In this document: positions 8,306 to 17,611 of the stretch, piece after piece | How positions within the stretch are numbered: the stretch's first letter is position 1 | Layout: each line of letters begins with the position of its first letter | From: Streptomyces cellulosae | Lineage (GTDB): Bacteria > Actinomycetota > Actinomycetes > Streptomycetales > Streptomycetaceae | Assembly (NCBI RefSeq): GCF_000721105.1 | Contig: NZ_JOEV01000021.1 | Span: 134,006-198,005, forward strand | Direction of reading: 5' to 3' | DNA length: 64,000 bases | Made by a program: the position numbers and the translations under genes | The notes under the pieces: model-generated | What the model saw: only the letters and a program-made list of their open reading frames with translations | Database searches by the model: none | Told to the model about the DNA's origin: nothing

Positions 8306-9934
8306 TCACCCCTTGCTGACCGCCAGCAGGATCTCCGGCAGCTGCCGTGCCGTCCGAGGCGCCGCCAGCCGCAGGCCCCCCACCGTGATCGCGGCGCCGT
8401 AGACCGCGCCCACGGGCAGCAGCAGCCAGCTCCACCGGTCGCCGCCGTCGCTGACGTTCAGCCAGATCGTCCCGGCGATGACGGGGGCGCACAGCAGGGC
8501 CGCCGAGACCATGCCGCCGAGGATGGCCATGAAGGCGAGCCCGGCCTGTCCGGGGGCCACGTTCTTGTAGCCCTCCTGCGGGATGGAGTACGGGAAGCGG
8601 GCCGAGGTCCACGCCCCGGTCGCCAGCATCGCCCCGAGCAGCGCGAAGGACAGTCCGAGCACCTCGGGCAGTTTCGGCCAGTCGTCGAGGAGCGCGGTCG
8701 TCAGGACGGTGACGAGGACGGCGTACGGCAGGGTGATCACCAGCAGCGCGAGCGCCCGCGCGCGCAGTTCGACGTACGCGTCCCGGGTCGACGAGATCGT
8801 CATCGCGACCAGCCAGAACGCGGACGTGTCCTGTCCGAACTGGTTGTACATCTGTACGCCGAGCATCCCGGCGGCGAAGCAGGCGAAGTAGAGGGAGCCC
8901 GTGCCCTGGAGGGCGTTGAACACGGGCACGATCAGGCCGATGGCGAGGGAGGTCACCCAGGCCGCCTTGGTCTTGGGGTCGCGCCACACGTAGCGCAGGC
9001 TGCGTTCCATGACCGTTCCGGTCCGTCCGGGCGGCAGGAGACGGGACAGGCCCGCCGACTTCCGTTCGCCGCTCCTGGTGTCGGCGGCCTGGAGGGTGGA
9101 GCCGTCGGGCGCCGTCATCAGCCGGGTCAGATGCCGTGACCACAGGGCGATGAGCGCGGCCGGCGCGAGTGCCGTGAGGGCGAGTTGCAAGGCAGCGGTG
9201 CCGTACGCCCCCTCGCTCGCGGAGTCCGCGGCCCCGATCGCCGACGCGGGCGGCACCCACTGCAGCACGTCGGCGGGTCCGTCGAGCTGGGCCAGGCCGC
9301 TCGTTCCCAGCCGCTGCACGCCGAAGTTCACGACCTGTGCTCCGACCGCGACCACCAGTCCGCTCAGCACCGCCAGGTCCCGGCCCTTGCGGCTGGTCAG
9401 CAGCCGGACGTTGGCGACGGCGACGGTCCGGGCGAGGGCCACGCACATCAACAGCGCGAGGACGACACCGACGACGCCGACGACGTACGCCACCGGGCCG
9501 TGCGCGACCGACACGACGGAACCCGCCAGCACGCACACCGTGAACAGGGGGCCGATGCCGATCAGGGAGGCGGCGAGCAGCGCCCGTACCAGGGGCCGGG
9601 GCCGCAGGGGCAGCATGACCAGCCGGGTGGGATCCAGCGTCTCGTCGCCGCCGGGGAAGAACAGCGGCATCACCGCCCAGCCGGCCGCCAGCACCGCCAC
9701 CAGCAGGACGACCAGGGAGGCGGCGTGCGCGTGTCCGCGCAGGGCGATCAGGCCGATGAGCAGCAGGGCGGTGAAGAGCAGTACGGCGACAGCCGAGCCG
9801 ATGTACGCGGCTCGCCGTCCGGCGGACTGCTTGAGTCCGTTCCTGAGCAGCGACAGCTTCAGTCGTACGACGACGGGGGTGATGCCGGGCGCGGGGTCGC
9901 TGTGGTGGGCCCTGGGGGCGCTGTCGGCGCTCAT
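8306..9934 (-). CDS. ABC transporter membrane (permease) protein
   Basis: Hydrophobic protein of 542 residues with many predicted membrane spans, for example AVAVLLFTALLLIGLIAL, VVLLVAVLAAGWAVMPLFF, VVGVVGVVLALLMCVALA and ALTALAPAALIALW. It is a large single-chain permease without an obvious family name; such proteins pair with an ATPase as exporters. The ATG at 9934 overlaps the stop of the ATPase gene by four bases (ATGA), so translation is coupled; longer upstream starts would run inside the ATPase gene. Substrate unknown. Confidence 0.75.
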   Translation of the reverse strand: MSADSAPRAHHSDPAPGITPVVVRLKLSLLRNGLKQSAGRRAAYIGSAVAVLLFTALLLIGLIALRGHAHAASLVVLLVAVLAAGWAVMPLFFPGGDETLDPTRLVMLPLRPRPLVRALLAASLIGIGPLFTVCVLAGSVVSVAHGPVAYVVGVVGVVLALLMCVALARTVAVANVRLLTSRKGRDLAVLSGLVVAVGAQVVNFGVQRLGTSGLAQLDGPADVLQWVPPASAIGAADSASEGAYGTAALQLALTALAPAALIALWSRHLTRLMTAPDGSTLQAADTRSGERKSAGLSRLLPPGRTGTVMERSLRYVWRDPKTKAAWVTSLAIGLIVPVFNALQGTGSLYFACFAAGMLGVQMYNQFGQDTSAFWLVAMTISSTRDAYVELRARALALLVITLPYAVLVTVLTTALLDDWPKLPEVLGLSFALLGAMLATGAWTSARFPYSIPQEGYKNVAPGQAGLAFMAILGGMVSAALLCAPVIAGTIWLNVSDGGDRWSWLLLPVGAVYGAAITVGGLRLAAPRTARQLPEILLAVSKG

Positions 9935-10725
9935 CGGGCCGTTCCGCCGCCCAGCCAGTCCAGGTGAGACCCGGTGTCCCGGCTGTGCGCGCCGACGAGT
10001 TCGAGGAACGCCCGCTGCAGGGAGGGGGCGTCGCCGCGCACCTCGGCGAGTGTGCCCTGGGCGCGGATGCGGCCGGCGGCCATGACGGCCACCCAGTCGC
10101 ACAGCGACTCGACGAGCTCCATCACGTGGGAGGAGAAGACGATGGTGGCGCCGGAGGCGGTGAACCGCTCCAGTACCCCGCGGATGGTCTGGGCCGACAC
10201 CGGGTCGACGCCCTCGAACGGTTCGTCGAGGAAGAGCACTTCGGGGTTGTGGAGGAGGGCGGTGGCGAGCCCGATCTTCTTGCGCATGCCGGTCGAGTAG
10301 TCGACGACGAGTTTGTGCTGGGCCCCGGCCAGATCGAGGACGTCGAGGAGCTGGGCGGCCCGCTTGTCGACCTCGGCGCCGGGCAGTCCGCGCAACCGGC
10401 CGGAGTAGGCGAGCAGTTCACGCCCGGACAGTCGTTCGAACAGGCGTAGGCCCTCGGGCAGTACTCCGATCCGTGCCTTCACCTCGACCGGGTCGCGCCA
10501 CACGTCGTGCCCGACGACCTCGACGGATCCCTGGTCCGGTCGGAGCAGCCCGGTCACCATCGACAGTGTGGTGGTCTTTCCCGCCCCGTTCGGCCCGACC
10601 AGCCCTATGAACTTCCCCGCGGGCAGGTCCAGGTCGATCCCCGCCACGGCGACCTGCTGCCCGAACCGCTTCCAGAGCCCCCGCACCCGTACGGCGGCCG
10701 AACCCGTCACTGCTCCCGACGTCAT
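9931..10725 (-). CDS. ABC transporter ATP-binding protein
   Basis: ATPase of 264 residues that drives the permease encoded just downstream. Walker A GPNGAGKTTT (about residue 45), signature region VVDYSTGMRKKIGLATALL (a TGMRKK variant of LSGGQ), Walker B PEVLFLDEPFEGVDP, and switch histidine in VFSSHVMELVE. It is of the drug/lipid-export type (ABC-2-like ATPases). First gene of a two-gene operon on the minus strand; the four-base overlap shows coupling. Confidence 0.9.
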   Translation of the reverse strand: MTSGAVTGSAAVRVRGLWKRFGQQVAVAGIDLDLPAGKFIGLVGPNGAGKTTTLSMVTGLLRPDQGSVEVVGHDVWRDPVEVKARIGVLPEGLRLFERLSGRELLAYSGRLRGLPGAEVDKRAAQLLDVLDLAGAQHKLVVDYSTGMRKKIGLATALLHNPEVLFLDEPFEGVDPVSAQTIRGVLERFTASGATIVFSSHVMELVESLCDWVAVMAAGRIRAQGTLAEVRGDAPSLQRAFLELVGAHSRDTGSHLDWLGGGTAR

Positions 10726-10767
10726 GCCAGAACACTACGGTCAGGGAGCGTGCCGCTCGGGGGCAGG

Positions 10768-11445
10768 TCAGCGATCCCGCCCGCACGCGTAGGTGAGCGG
10801 TGAGATCAGCTCCTCCACGTCCGGCAGCCACCGGTTCGCCGACGTCGGCCGGCGGGCCCACTGCACGGCGCCCGAGGACCCGAACCGGGTCGGAGGTCCG
10901 GCGACGTAGGAGCCTTCGCCCAGCGCGACCAGGTCGAGCGACGATGGCGACCAGCCGAGCTTGCGCACCAGTTCCGGTACCTTCACCGACGCTCCCGGCA
11001 GCACGAAGAACTGCATGCGCCGGTCCGGCGTCGACGTCACGGGACCGAGCGTCAGTTCCATGCGTTCCATCCGGGCCAGCGCGAGGAACCCGGCGGTCTC
11101 CGGCACGCAGATCGCGTCGAACGTCCGGCCCGTCGGCAGCAGGATCGACGCCGTCGGCTGCTTCTGCCACATCCGGCGCGCGACGGTCGCACTGCCGGTC
11201 GCCTGCGTCGCCCAGTCCGCGCGCGCGGGGTGCGCGCCGGGGGCGGCGCACACGGGGTCGCCGCACGAGCAGCGCTGCACCCCGTCGACGGCTTCCAGCC
11301 AGGTCCCGGGGAAGACGTCCCAGTGGCGTTCCTCGGCGTAGCGTACGGCTGTGTCCAGCAGCGATTCCCCGCGCTGCGTCGGAATCTGAACGGCTTCGGT
11401 GCCCGCGATCGTCTCTTCCACGCTCCACTCAACTCCCGCGCCCAC
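10768..11445 (-). CDS. bifunctional primase/polymerase-like protein (N-terminal type)
   Basis: Protein of 225 residues resembling the N-terminal DNA primase/polymerase (Prim-Pol) domain often found as orphan genes in Streptomyces: LLDTAVRYAEERHWDVFPGTW, then CSCGDPVCAAPGAHPARADWATQATG, and QPTASILLPTGRTFDAICVPETAG. The metal-binding acidic motif of true Prim-Pols (DxD) is not evident, so activity is doubtful. There is no helicase or replication partner nearby. Start GTG at 11445 lacks a strong ribosome site, so the N-terminus is uncertain. Role unknown. Confidence 0.65.
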   Translation of the reverse strand: MGAGVEWSVEETIAGTEAVQIPTQRGESLLDTAVRYAEERHWDVFPGTWLEAVDGVQRCSCGDPVCAAPGAHPARADWATQATGSATVARRMWQKQPTASILLPTGRTFDAICVPETAGFLALARMERMELTLGPVTSTPDRRMQFFVLPGASVKVPELVRKLGWSPSSLDLVALGEGSYVAGPPTRFGSSGAVQWARRPTSANRWLPDVEELISPLTYACGRDR

Positions 11446-11808
11446 CTGGAGTTACGGCTGCCCGCCCGTCTCCCACCACCACCGTTGCAGAGAAAGGCCC
11501 TTCGGGCCTGCACCTTCCCTTTTTGCGCGGGGGAGGAGCATCGATTCCGCACGTGGGGCGCATGGATGCATGTGTGGGGGCGCGCGGGAGGAACCGGGGC
11601 GTGGGGTGGGTAGCCAGGTACGGGGGCGGCAAGCACCTTTACCCCGGCAATCCTCGCATGTCTCGCATGCCTCGCATTTTCGCCGTGTTCGCGGGGCATT
11701 GATCTTCACGGCCGGATCTTTTCGTTCCTGACGAGTTCAGGAAGTCCGTCCGTGGAAGACACGTCAACTCGGTGTGTGGGCAGGCACCGCAGCCACAGGG
11801 GGTACGCC
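11446..11808. promoter_or_regulatory. divergent intergenic region with three CTCGCAT repeats
   Basis: No gene is supported in these 363 bp. CTCGCAT occurs three times with a 9-bp period (11653-11659, 11662-11668, 11671-11677), followed by an AT-richer stretch. This could be a regulator site for the NsdA-like gene downstream; that is inference. AGGGGG before 11809 is the ribosome site of that gene. Confidence 0.3.
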
Positions 11809-13194
11809 ATGGCCGCAAGGCCTCTCGTCGCGCGGCAGCCGAACGAACGGCTGCAGGCGCTCATCCAGGAAGCGGGCTGCTCGAACGCCGGGCTCGCCCG
11901 CCGGGTCAACATGTGCGGCGCCGAGCACGGTCTCGACCTGCGGTACGACAAGACGTCCGTGGCCCGTTGGCTGCGCGGACAACAGCCACGCGGACGTGCT
12001 CCGGAGATCATCGCGGAGGCGCTGGGCCGCAAACTCGGCCGGACGGTCACGATCGACGAGATCGGGATGGCCAACGGCAAGAACCTCGCGTCGGGCGTGG
12101 GGCTGCAGTTCTCGCCGACGGTCCTGGGGGCCATCGAGCAGGTGTGTGAGCTGTGGCGCAGTGACGTGGGCCGCCGGGACTTCCTGTCCGGTTCGTCCGT
12201 CGCCGCGTCCGCGCTGGTCGAGCCCAGCCGGGACTGGCTGATCTCCTCGCCCGACGCGCAGGTCGCGCGCTCGGCCGGACCCCGGGTGGGGCAGTCCGAC
12301 GTGGCGGCGGTCAAGGCGATGACGCAGGCCCTGGTCGACCTGGACCACCAGCACGGCAGCGGGCATGTGCGGCCCGTCGTCGTGCACTACCTCAACAGCG
12401 TGGTGTCCGGGCTGCTGGCGGGCTCCTACCGGGAGGCGGTCGGCCGTGAACTGTTCGCGGCGGTGGCCCGACTCACCGAGCTCGCGGGCTACATGGCCGT
12501 CGACACCGGCCAACCGGGTCTGGCCCAGCGGTACTACATCCAGGCGCTGCGGCTCGCTCAGGCGGCGGGTGACCGCGGATACGGCGGTTACGTCCTCGCC
12601 GCGTCCATGAGCCACCTCGCCGCGCAGCTCGGGAACCCGCGGGAGATCGCGCAGTTGGCGCGCGCGGCGCAGGAGGGGGCGCGTGGGCGCGTGACCTCGC
12701 GTGCGGAGGCGATGTTCCACGCGGCGGAGGCGCGGGGGCACGCGTTGCTGGGCGACGCGCGGTCGGCCCAGACGGCCGCCGGCCGTGCCGTCCACGCGCT
12801 GGAGCAGGCCGACCCGTCCTCCGGGGACGACCCGGCATGGATCGCTCACTTCGACGAGGCCTACCTTGCCGACGAGTTGGCGCACTGCCACCGGGACCTG
12901 GGACAGGCCGACGCGGCGGCGCGGTGCGCGCGGGAGTCCCTGGACGCCCACCCCGAGTCGCGGGCCCGCCGCCGGGCCATCGGCTACGTCCTGCTCGCCA
13001 CCGCGCAGGTGCAGCAGCGCGAGGTGGAGCAGGCCTGCAACACCGGTCTGAAGGCGGTGGAGTTGCTGGAGACCCTCCGCTCCAACCGGGGCGCCGAGTA
13101 CCTGGAGGACTTCCAGCAGCGGCTGGAGCCGTTCCGGGACGAGTCCGTGGTGAGGGAGTTCGGGGCGCGTCTGGATCTGCCGGTGGCAGCGTGA
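11809..13194 (+). CDS. NsdA-like TPR regulator
   Basis: Protein of 461 residues of the actinomycete family that includes NsdA, a negative regulator of sporulation and antibiotic production in S. coelicolor. The N-terminal 75 residues form a helix-turn-helix-like region (NERLQALIQEAGCSNAGLAR and DKTSVARWLRGQQPRGRAPEIIAEALGR); the remainder is helical TPR-like repeats (GLAQRYYIQALRLAQAAGD, AMFHAAEARGHALLGD, ADELAHCHRDLGQADAAARCARESLD). Start ATG at 11809 with AGGGGG seven bases upstream. It is a paralog-type relative rather than NsdA proven by synteny. Expected to act in cytoplasm as a DNA- or protein-binding switch. Confidence 0.7.
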   Translation: MAARPLVARQPNERLQALIQEAGCSNAGLARRVNMCGAEHGLDLRYDKTSVARWLRGQQPRGRAPEIIAEALGRKLGRTVTIDEIGMANGKNLASGVGLQFSPTVLGAIEQVCELWRSDVGRRDFLSGSSVAASALVEPSRDWLISSPDAQVARSAGPRVGQSDVAAVKAMTQALVDLDHQHGSGHVRPVVVHYLNSVVSGLLAGSYREAVGRELFAAVARLTELAGYMAVDTGQPGLAQRYYIQALRLAQAAGDRGYGGYVLAASMSHLAAQLGNPREIAQLARAAQEGARGRVTSRAEAMFHAAEARGHALLGDARSAQTAAGRAVHALEQADPSSGDDPAWIAHFDEAYLADELAHCHRDLGQADAAARCARESLDAHPESRARRRAIGYVLLATAQVQQREVEQACNTGLKAVELLETLRSNRGAEYLEDFQQRLEPFRDESVVREFGARLDLPVAA

Positions 13195-13270
13195 AACCCG
13201 CTGCCACGAGGGCGTGACGGACGGGAAACGACGGCGCGAGGGCGACAAGGGAGCCATATACAGCGAATGG

Positions 13271-13294
13271 GGGCGCGGTTGTGTCACCGCGCCC
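13271..13294. terminator. stem-loop after the NsdA-like gene
   Basis: GGGCGCGGT, loop TGTGTC, ACCGCGCCC: a perfect 9-bp stem 77 bp after the stop codon. Confidence 0.5.
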
Positions 13295-13428
13295 GCCGAA
13301 TCGGCTGGTGGATCTGTTACGGCGGTCACAGGGACGCAGGTCAGGGCTTGAGCTGCGTAGCACCTGCCTCTGGGGACCCGGTAGCGTGAGCCGACGATTC
13401 CGAAGGTCCCCCATTCGTAGGAGTCCCG

Positions 13429-15555
13429 GTGACGCAGAGTGGACAGGGCGAGGAGCCCTCGGCGCGCGAAGCGCGCGAAGGCATCGTGCTGCCCTCCGAC
13501 GGCGGGGAACCCCTGCTGCCGGGCATGACAGGCGGATACGGCCGCCCGAACGGCCCCATCCCTCCGGCACCCGGCACGGCGTACGGCGAGCCGAGCGGTG
13601 GCTCGTACGACCAGGGCCAGGGCAACGGTCAGGGCCAGGGCTCGGCGCACGGTCAGGCGCCCGGTTCGGCGCAGGGCCAGGCGCAGGGTCCGGCGTATGG
13701 CCAGGGGGCCGGTTCGGCGTACGGCGAGGGTTCCGGTTCGGCGTACGGCGAGGGTTCCGGTTCGGCGTACGGCGAGGGTTCCGGTTCGGCGTACGGACAG
13801 GCGTCGGGAGCGTCGTACGGCCAGACCTCGGGATCGGCCTACGGACAGCCGCACGGTCAGACGCCGGGGCAGGAGTCCGGGGCGGGCGCGGTGCCGGCCG
13901 GCGGGCAGGCCTGGGGCACGCCGTGGGGGCCGGGCCGGCCGCAGGCACCCGCTCCGCAGCCGGGGCAGGGCTGGCCGACTCCGGCCGACCAGTCCTGGGG
14001 CGGCCCCGAGGCCGGCCAGGCGCAACCTTCCGCCGCCTGGGGGGCGACCCCGGAGGCGGCGTCGCGGTCCCTGCCGCCGGAGGGCGGGCAGACGCCCGCC
14101 TACGGCGCTGACCCGGGTGCCTACGGGCCCTCGGGCGCGGGCGCCTCGCCGCAGCCCACGGGACACAGCGATGATCCGCCCACCTCCTACTACCTGCCGC
14201 CCGTCGGCCAGGGCGGCCCCCCGGACGCCTCCTCGCAGTCGGCCGGCGCAGGGTACGGCGCTCCCGGCCCCGGTGCGCCCCTGCCCCCGGAGAACTCCGG
14301 CTCCGCGCAGGCGCCCGTCCGCTACAACGCCCCCGTCGGCTCGCCGCTGCCTCCCGCCGACGCGTACGGCACCCCCGGTGGGGCTCCGCTGCCGCCCGCC
14401 GACGACGGGGCCACCCAGTACGTTCCGCGCACCGCCGGGGCCGACGAGGGCGCCACGCAGTACCTGCCGCCGGTCGGTCCCGGGGCGCTGCCGCCCGAGA
14501 CGGGCGCCGAGTCGCCCGCCGAGGCGACCCAGTTCCTCGGCCGTTCCCCGCAGGGCGACCCCTCCCGGCCGGGCGCCGGACCGCTCCCGCCCGCCACCGG
14601 CCCCGACGCCGAGCCCACGCAGTACATCGCGCCCGTGCCCGGACAGCAGCCCCCCGGGGCGTCCTACGGCGGACCGCAGGGCGCGGACCGGCAGCCGCCG
14701 GCCGAGTTCGACAACCTCTTCCGCGGCGGCCCGGGCGCCGAGCCCGGCCCGGCCGCCGCGACCCAGCAACTGCCGCTTCTCCAGCAGCCCCACGCCGCCT
14801 CCGGCGCCCAGCCGCCGTACGGACAGTCCACGCAGCCGTCGTACGCCCCGCCCGGTGCGGGCGGCGGACAGCACGGTGCGTACGACGGCGGGGACGGTGG
14901 TCACGGCGGCGGCCGGGGCGGCCGCAGCCGGTCGCGGGTGCCCGTGATCGCCGCCGTCGGTATCGGTATCGTCGTCCTCGGCATCGGCGCGGGCGCGCTG
15001 CTCGCCGGCGGGGGCGGCGACGACAAGGGTGACGCCAAGAACCAGCCGGTCTCCGCGACGGCCCCCGCGACCGACGGCTCCGCCTCGCCGTCCGCCGATC
15101 CGGCCGAGCAGCAGGCCGTCGCCCTGGACAAGCTGCTCGCGGACAGCGGCAGCAGCCGGACCACCGTGATCAACTCGGTGGAATCCGTGAAGTCCTGCAA
15201 GAACCTGGGGCAGGCGGCCAAGGATCTGCGGGGCGCCGCCCAGCAGCGCACCGGTCTGGTGACCCGGCTGTCCACACTCTCGGTCGACAAGCTGCCCGAC
15301 AACGCGGCGCTGACCGACGCCCTCACCAAGGCCTGGCAGGCGTCCGCGTCGGCGGACAACCACTACGCGGCCTGGGCGGACCAGGCGGCAGGCAAGAAGG
15401 GCTGCAAGAAGGGCCAGGCCCGCACCACCGGCCAGACCCTGGCCGGCAACCAGGCGAGCGGCACCGCCAGCAAGGAGAAGGTCAAGGCGGCCAAGCTGTG
15501 GAACGCGATCGCGCGCACCTACGGCCTGACCCAGCGCCAGCCGACCCAGCTGTGA
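13429..15555 (+). CDS. repeat-rich single-pass membrane protein
   Basis: Protein of 708 residues. Residues 1-500 are low complexity, rich in G, Q, P, S, A and Y, with octapeptide repeats (GSAYGEGS) near residues 95-126 and scattered ATQYLPP/ATQY units. A single membrane segment VIAAVGIGIVVLGIGAGALLA sits near residue 505-525, preceded by RGGRSRSRVP, so the long N-terminal region should be cytoplasmic and the C-terminal 180 residues outside. The outer part is helical (LDKLLADSGSSRTTVINSVESVKSCKNLGQAAKDLRGAAQQR) with two CK pairs. Start GTG at 13429 with AGGAG five bases upstream. Function unknown; the disordered repetitive half suggests a scaffolding role. Confidence 0.7.
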   Translation: MTQSGQGEEPSAREAREGIVLPSDGGEPLLPGMTGGYGRPNGPIPPAPGTAYGEPSGGSYDQGQGNGQGQGSAHGQAPGSAQGQAQGPAYGQGAGSAYGEGSGSAYGEGSGSAYGEGSGSAYGQASGASYGQTSGSAYGQPHGQTPGQESGAGAVPAGGQAWGTPWGPGRPQAPAPQPGQGWPTPADQSWGGPEAGQAQPSAAWGATPEAASRSLPPEGGQTPAYGADPGAYGPSGAGASPQPTGHSDDPPTSYYLPPVGQGGPPDASSQSAGAGYGAPGPGAPLPPENSGSAQAPVRYNAPVGSPLPPADAYGTPGGAPLPPADDGATQYVPRTAGADEGATQYLPPVGPGALPPETGAESPAEATQFLGRSPQGDPSRPGAGPLPPATGPDAEPTQYIAPVPGQQPPGASYGGPQGADRQPPAEFDNLFRGGPGAEPGPAAATQQLPLLQQPHAASGAQPPYGQSTQPSYAPPGAGGGQHGAYDGGDGGHGGGRGGRSRSRVPVIAAVGIGIVVLGIGAGALLAGGGGDDKGDAKNQPVSATAPATDGSASPSADPAEQQAVALDKLLADSGSSRTTVINSVESVKSCKNLGQAAKDLRGAAQQRTGLVTRLSTLSVDKLPDNAALTDALTKAWQASASADNHYAAWADQAAGKKGCKKGQARTTGQTLAGNQASGTASKEKVKAAKLWNAIARTYGLTQRQPTQL
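13711..13806 (+). repeat. 24-bp tandem repeat encoding GSAYGEGS
   Basis: Three exact copies of a 24-bp unit start at 13711, 13735 and 13759, with a diverged fourth at 13783. The unit is in frame, so copy-number change only lengthens the linker. Confidence 0.85.
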
Positions 15556-15571
15556 CCCGGATCAGCACCGA

Positions 15572-15621
15572 CTGAGGGGTCCGGGCCTGCCGGCCGGTCC
15601 CCCCGGCCCGGTGGTCCCTCA
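15572..15621. terminator. imperfect inverted repeat between convergent genes
   Basis: CTGAGGGGTCCGGGCC on the left pairs imperfectly with GGCCCGGTGGTCCCTCAG on the right. It lies between the convergent ends at 15555 and 15619 and probably serves both genes. Confidence 0.45.
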
Positions 15622-16920
15622 GCCCAGGTCGGAGTTCTCCAGCGTGTCGGTGACGTCGGTGAAGCCCTTCCTGGCCAGCACCAGCCGGCCCTGCCGGACG
15701 ACCTGCAGGGACACCTCGGTGTTGGCCAGGCGCGGGAAGCCGACGGAGGCGAGCGGGCCCTGGAAGTTCCACTGCAGGGTCGGCGTCAGCCCGCCCGTGG
15801 TGACCTTCGCCCCGTCGTCCAGGGCTCCCCGTACGGCGTCGGCTGTGACGTCGCCGTCGAGCGACTCGACGATCCGTTGGAAGACGGTGTACGCGATCCA
15901 GGTGGTCTGCACACCGGTGTCGGCGGCGTCGATGCGGTTGTCGCCGAAGGCCTCCGCGCTGATGACCTTCTTCATCGGGTTCCAGCGCGGGTCGCTCTCC
16001 ACCGGGTACCAGCCGGTGATGTACGAGCCCTCGTACGGTCCGGACTTCCCGCCGGAGGCGTTGATCTCGGTCTGGTCGACGTTGCCGAGCACCATGGCGG
16101 TCCGCACGGCCGGGTAGTCCTCGCGGGCGCGCCGGAAGGAGTCCATGAAGGTGCTGGTGCGCTCGCCGAGCGCGGGCACCACGCAGCCCTGCTTCGCCGT
16201 GTCGGCCGTCGTCTCGGTGAGCGCCTGGCCGGCCTTGCCGGAGTACTCGGTGGCCTCCTCCGGTGCCCGTACGTCCTTGGCGGCCGGGTGCCGGCCGGCG
16301 GTGAGTCCGGAGTTGAGCAGGGGAGGCAGTTCGTCGCCGGCGATGGTGTCGGGCCGGACCAGTGCGACGGGCCCGCAGCCGCTGAGCGCCCGGCCGAGAC
16401 CGGCCAGGAGAGTGGCCTGGCCGCCGTTGACGGGGTAGGACAGCGGGCTGGTGAACTCGGCGCCGGTGACGCCGTAGCCGCCTATGTACGGGATTCCGGC
16501 GCCCTCCAGGGGCGACAGGAAGGAGTCGGCGTACTGGCTGTAGGAGCCGAGGACCGCGACGACGCCCTCGTCGACCGCACGCTCGGCGCACTTCGCGGCG
16601 GCCACGCTGTCGTTGTGGTCGTTGCAGGTCAGGACGGTGAGCTTGTGGCCCTTGATGCCGCCCCTGGAGTTGACCCAGCGGGCGTAGGCCCTGGCGAAGG
16701 CGGGCATGCCGGGCTTGTTCGTCGCGTCGGTGTTCTCCGGGGCCCAGGTCATGACCTTGATCGGGTCGTTGCCGGAGCCCCCCGTGGTACCGGGGACGAC
16801 CCCGCAACCGGTGGTGAGGGACGCACCCGCCACCAGTGCCGCCGCCGAGACGGCGGCCGCTCTGACGGGCCGGGTGAACGTGGGGAGGAAGGTGCTGCGG
16901 ATGCGTCGCCTGCCGGTCAT
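15619..16920 (-). CDS. substrate-binding lipoprotein (branched-chain amino acid type)
   Basis: Extracellular solute-binding protein of 433 residues, type I periplasmic-binding fold (Leu/Ile/Val-binding family). N-terminal lipoprotein signal: RRR start, hydrophobic stretch VRAAAVSAAALVAGASL and lipobox LTTGC with Cys39. Then MTWAPENTDATNKPGMPAFARAY, VNSRGGIKGHKLTVLTCND and DEGVVAVLGSYSQYADSFLSPLEGAGIPYIGG, all typical of the family. No permease or ATPase genes are adjacent, so it may serve a transporter elsewhere or be a sensor. Start ATG at 16920 places the signal correctly; a GTG at 16941 is the alternative. Confidence 0.8.
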   Translation of the reverse strand: MTGRRRIRSTFLPTFTRPVRAAAVSAAALVAGASLTTGCGVVPGTTGGSGNDPIKVMTWAPENTDATNKPGMPAFARAYARWVNSRGGIKGHKLTVLTCNDHNDSVAAAKCAERAVDEGVVAVLGSYSQYADSFLSPLEGAGIPYIGGYGVTGAEFTSPLSYPVNGGQATLLAGLGRALSGCGPVALVRPDTIAGDELPPLLNSGLTAGRHPAAKDVRAPEEATEYSGKAGQALTETTADTAKQGCVVPALGERTSTFMDSFRRAREDYPAVRTAMVLGNVDQTEINASGGKSGPYEGSYITGWYPVESDPRWNPMKKVISAEAFGDNRIDAADTGVQTTWIAYTVFQRIVESLDGDVTADAVRGALDDGAKVTTGGLTPTLQWNFQGPLASVGFPRLANTEVSLQVVRQGRLVLARKGFTDVTDTLENSDLG

Positions 16921-17037
16921 GGGCGTACACGCTTCCGCCACATCACCAACCCGGGTGTGACTATGGGTTGGCTACAGGTGACGTAAGGGTGAACAGAGGG
17001 GGTGGTGAGCCCTCCGGGAAAAGGGAACGTACGATCG

Positions 17038-17538
17038 ATGACCGTGCAAGGTTCGGAGAACTCTTCCCGTCGCGGCAGTCGCTCGGCCACCATGGGCGGC
17101 ATGCCACAGAACGACATGCCCTGGTGGCGCTGGCGCAGCAATGTGCGCTCGGCGCTGCACATGCTCTCCGACCCGGTGTTCCAGCGGGATGTCTGGCTGG
17201 CGGGCGCCGAGGGGTACGGCGACGTCACCGACGCCGTGTACCGCCTCGTCGAAGACACCTGGCTGGACAACTGGTCCGCCGAGAAGTACGTCGGCACGAT
17301 CTTCCGGGACTCCCAGGAGGCTGCGCTCGTCGACACCGCCGTCCTGCGGGTGCTGCGGATCATGCATCAGGTCGGGCCCGACGCCCCGGTCTCGGCGTAC
17401 GTCGACCACCCCGGCTGGCCGGAGGCGGTGCGGGCGGCGCGGGACGCGCACGTGCGGATGGCGGCGGCCGACGGCGACGACCCGGACGCTGCGCCGCGCA
17501 CCCTCGAGGTGCTGCGGATCATGACGCGCACCGCGTAG
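17038..17538 (+). CDS. SCO4402-family protein
   Basis: Protein of 166 residues belonging to the actinomycete family I know as SCO4402-like; core begins MPQNDMPWWRWRSNVRSALHMLSDPVFQRDVW and continues with WLDNWSAEKYVGTIFRDSQEAALVDTAVLRVLRIMHQVG and DHPGWPEAVRAARDAH. No enzyme motif or membrane segment is visible. Gene order with purU directly downstream matches what I remember of S. coelicolor. Start ATG at 17038 has AAGGGA upstream; the conserved part starts only at about residue 22, so an internal ATG at 17092 is possible. Function unknown. Confidence 0.8.
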   Translation: MTVQGSENSSRRGSRSATMGGMPQNDMPWWRWRSNVRSALHMLSDPVFQRDVWLAGAEGYGDVTDAVYRLVEDTWLDNWSAEKYVGTIFRDSQEAALVDTAVLRVLRIMHQVGPDAPVSAYVDHPGWPEAVRAARDAHVRMAAADGDDPDAAPRTLEVLRIMTRTA

Positions 17539-17611
17539 GGGACGGACGCACGCGGTCTGCGGAGCGAGACGGCGGGACGCCCCGATCCCCCGATATGGGA
17601 CCCTGGGCCGC

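Noticed and set aside
11764..15363. Antisense open frame of 1199 codons on the minus strand
   Set aside because: It crosses two real plus-strand genes and their intergenic region, is compositionally a shadow (R/G rich) of the opposite strand, and shows no domain.
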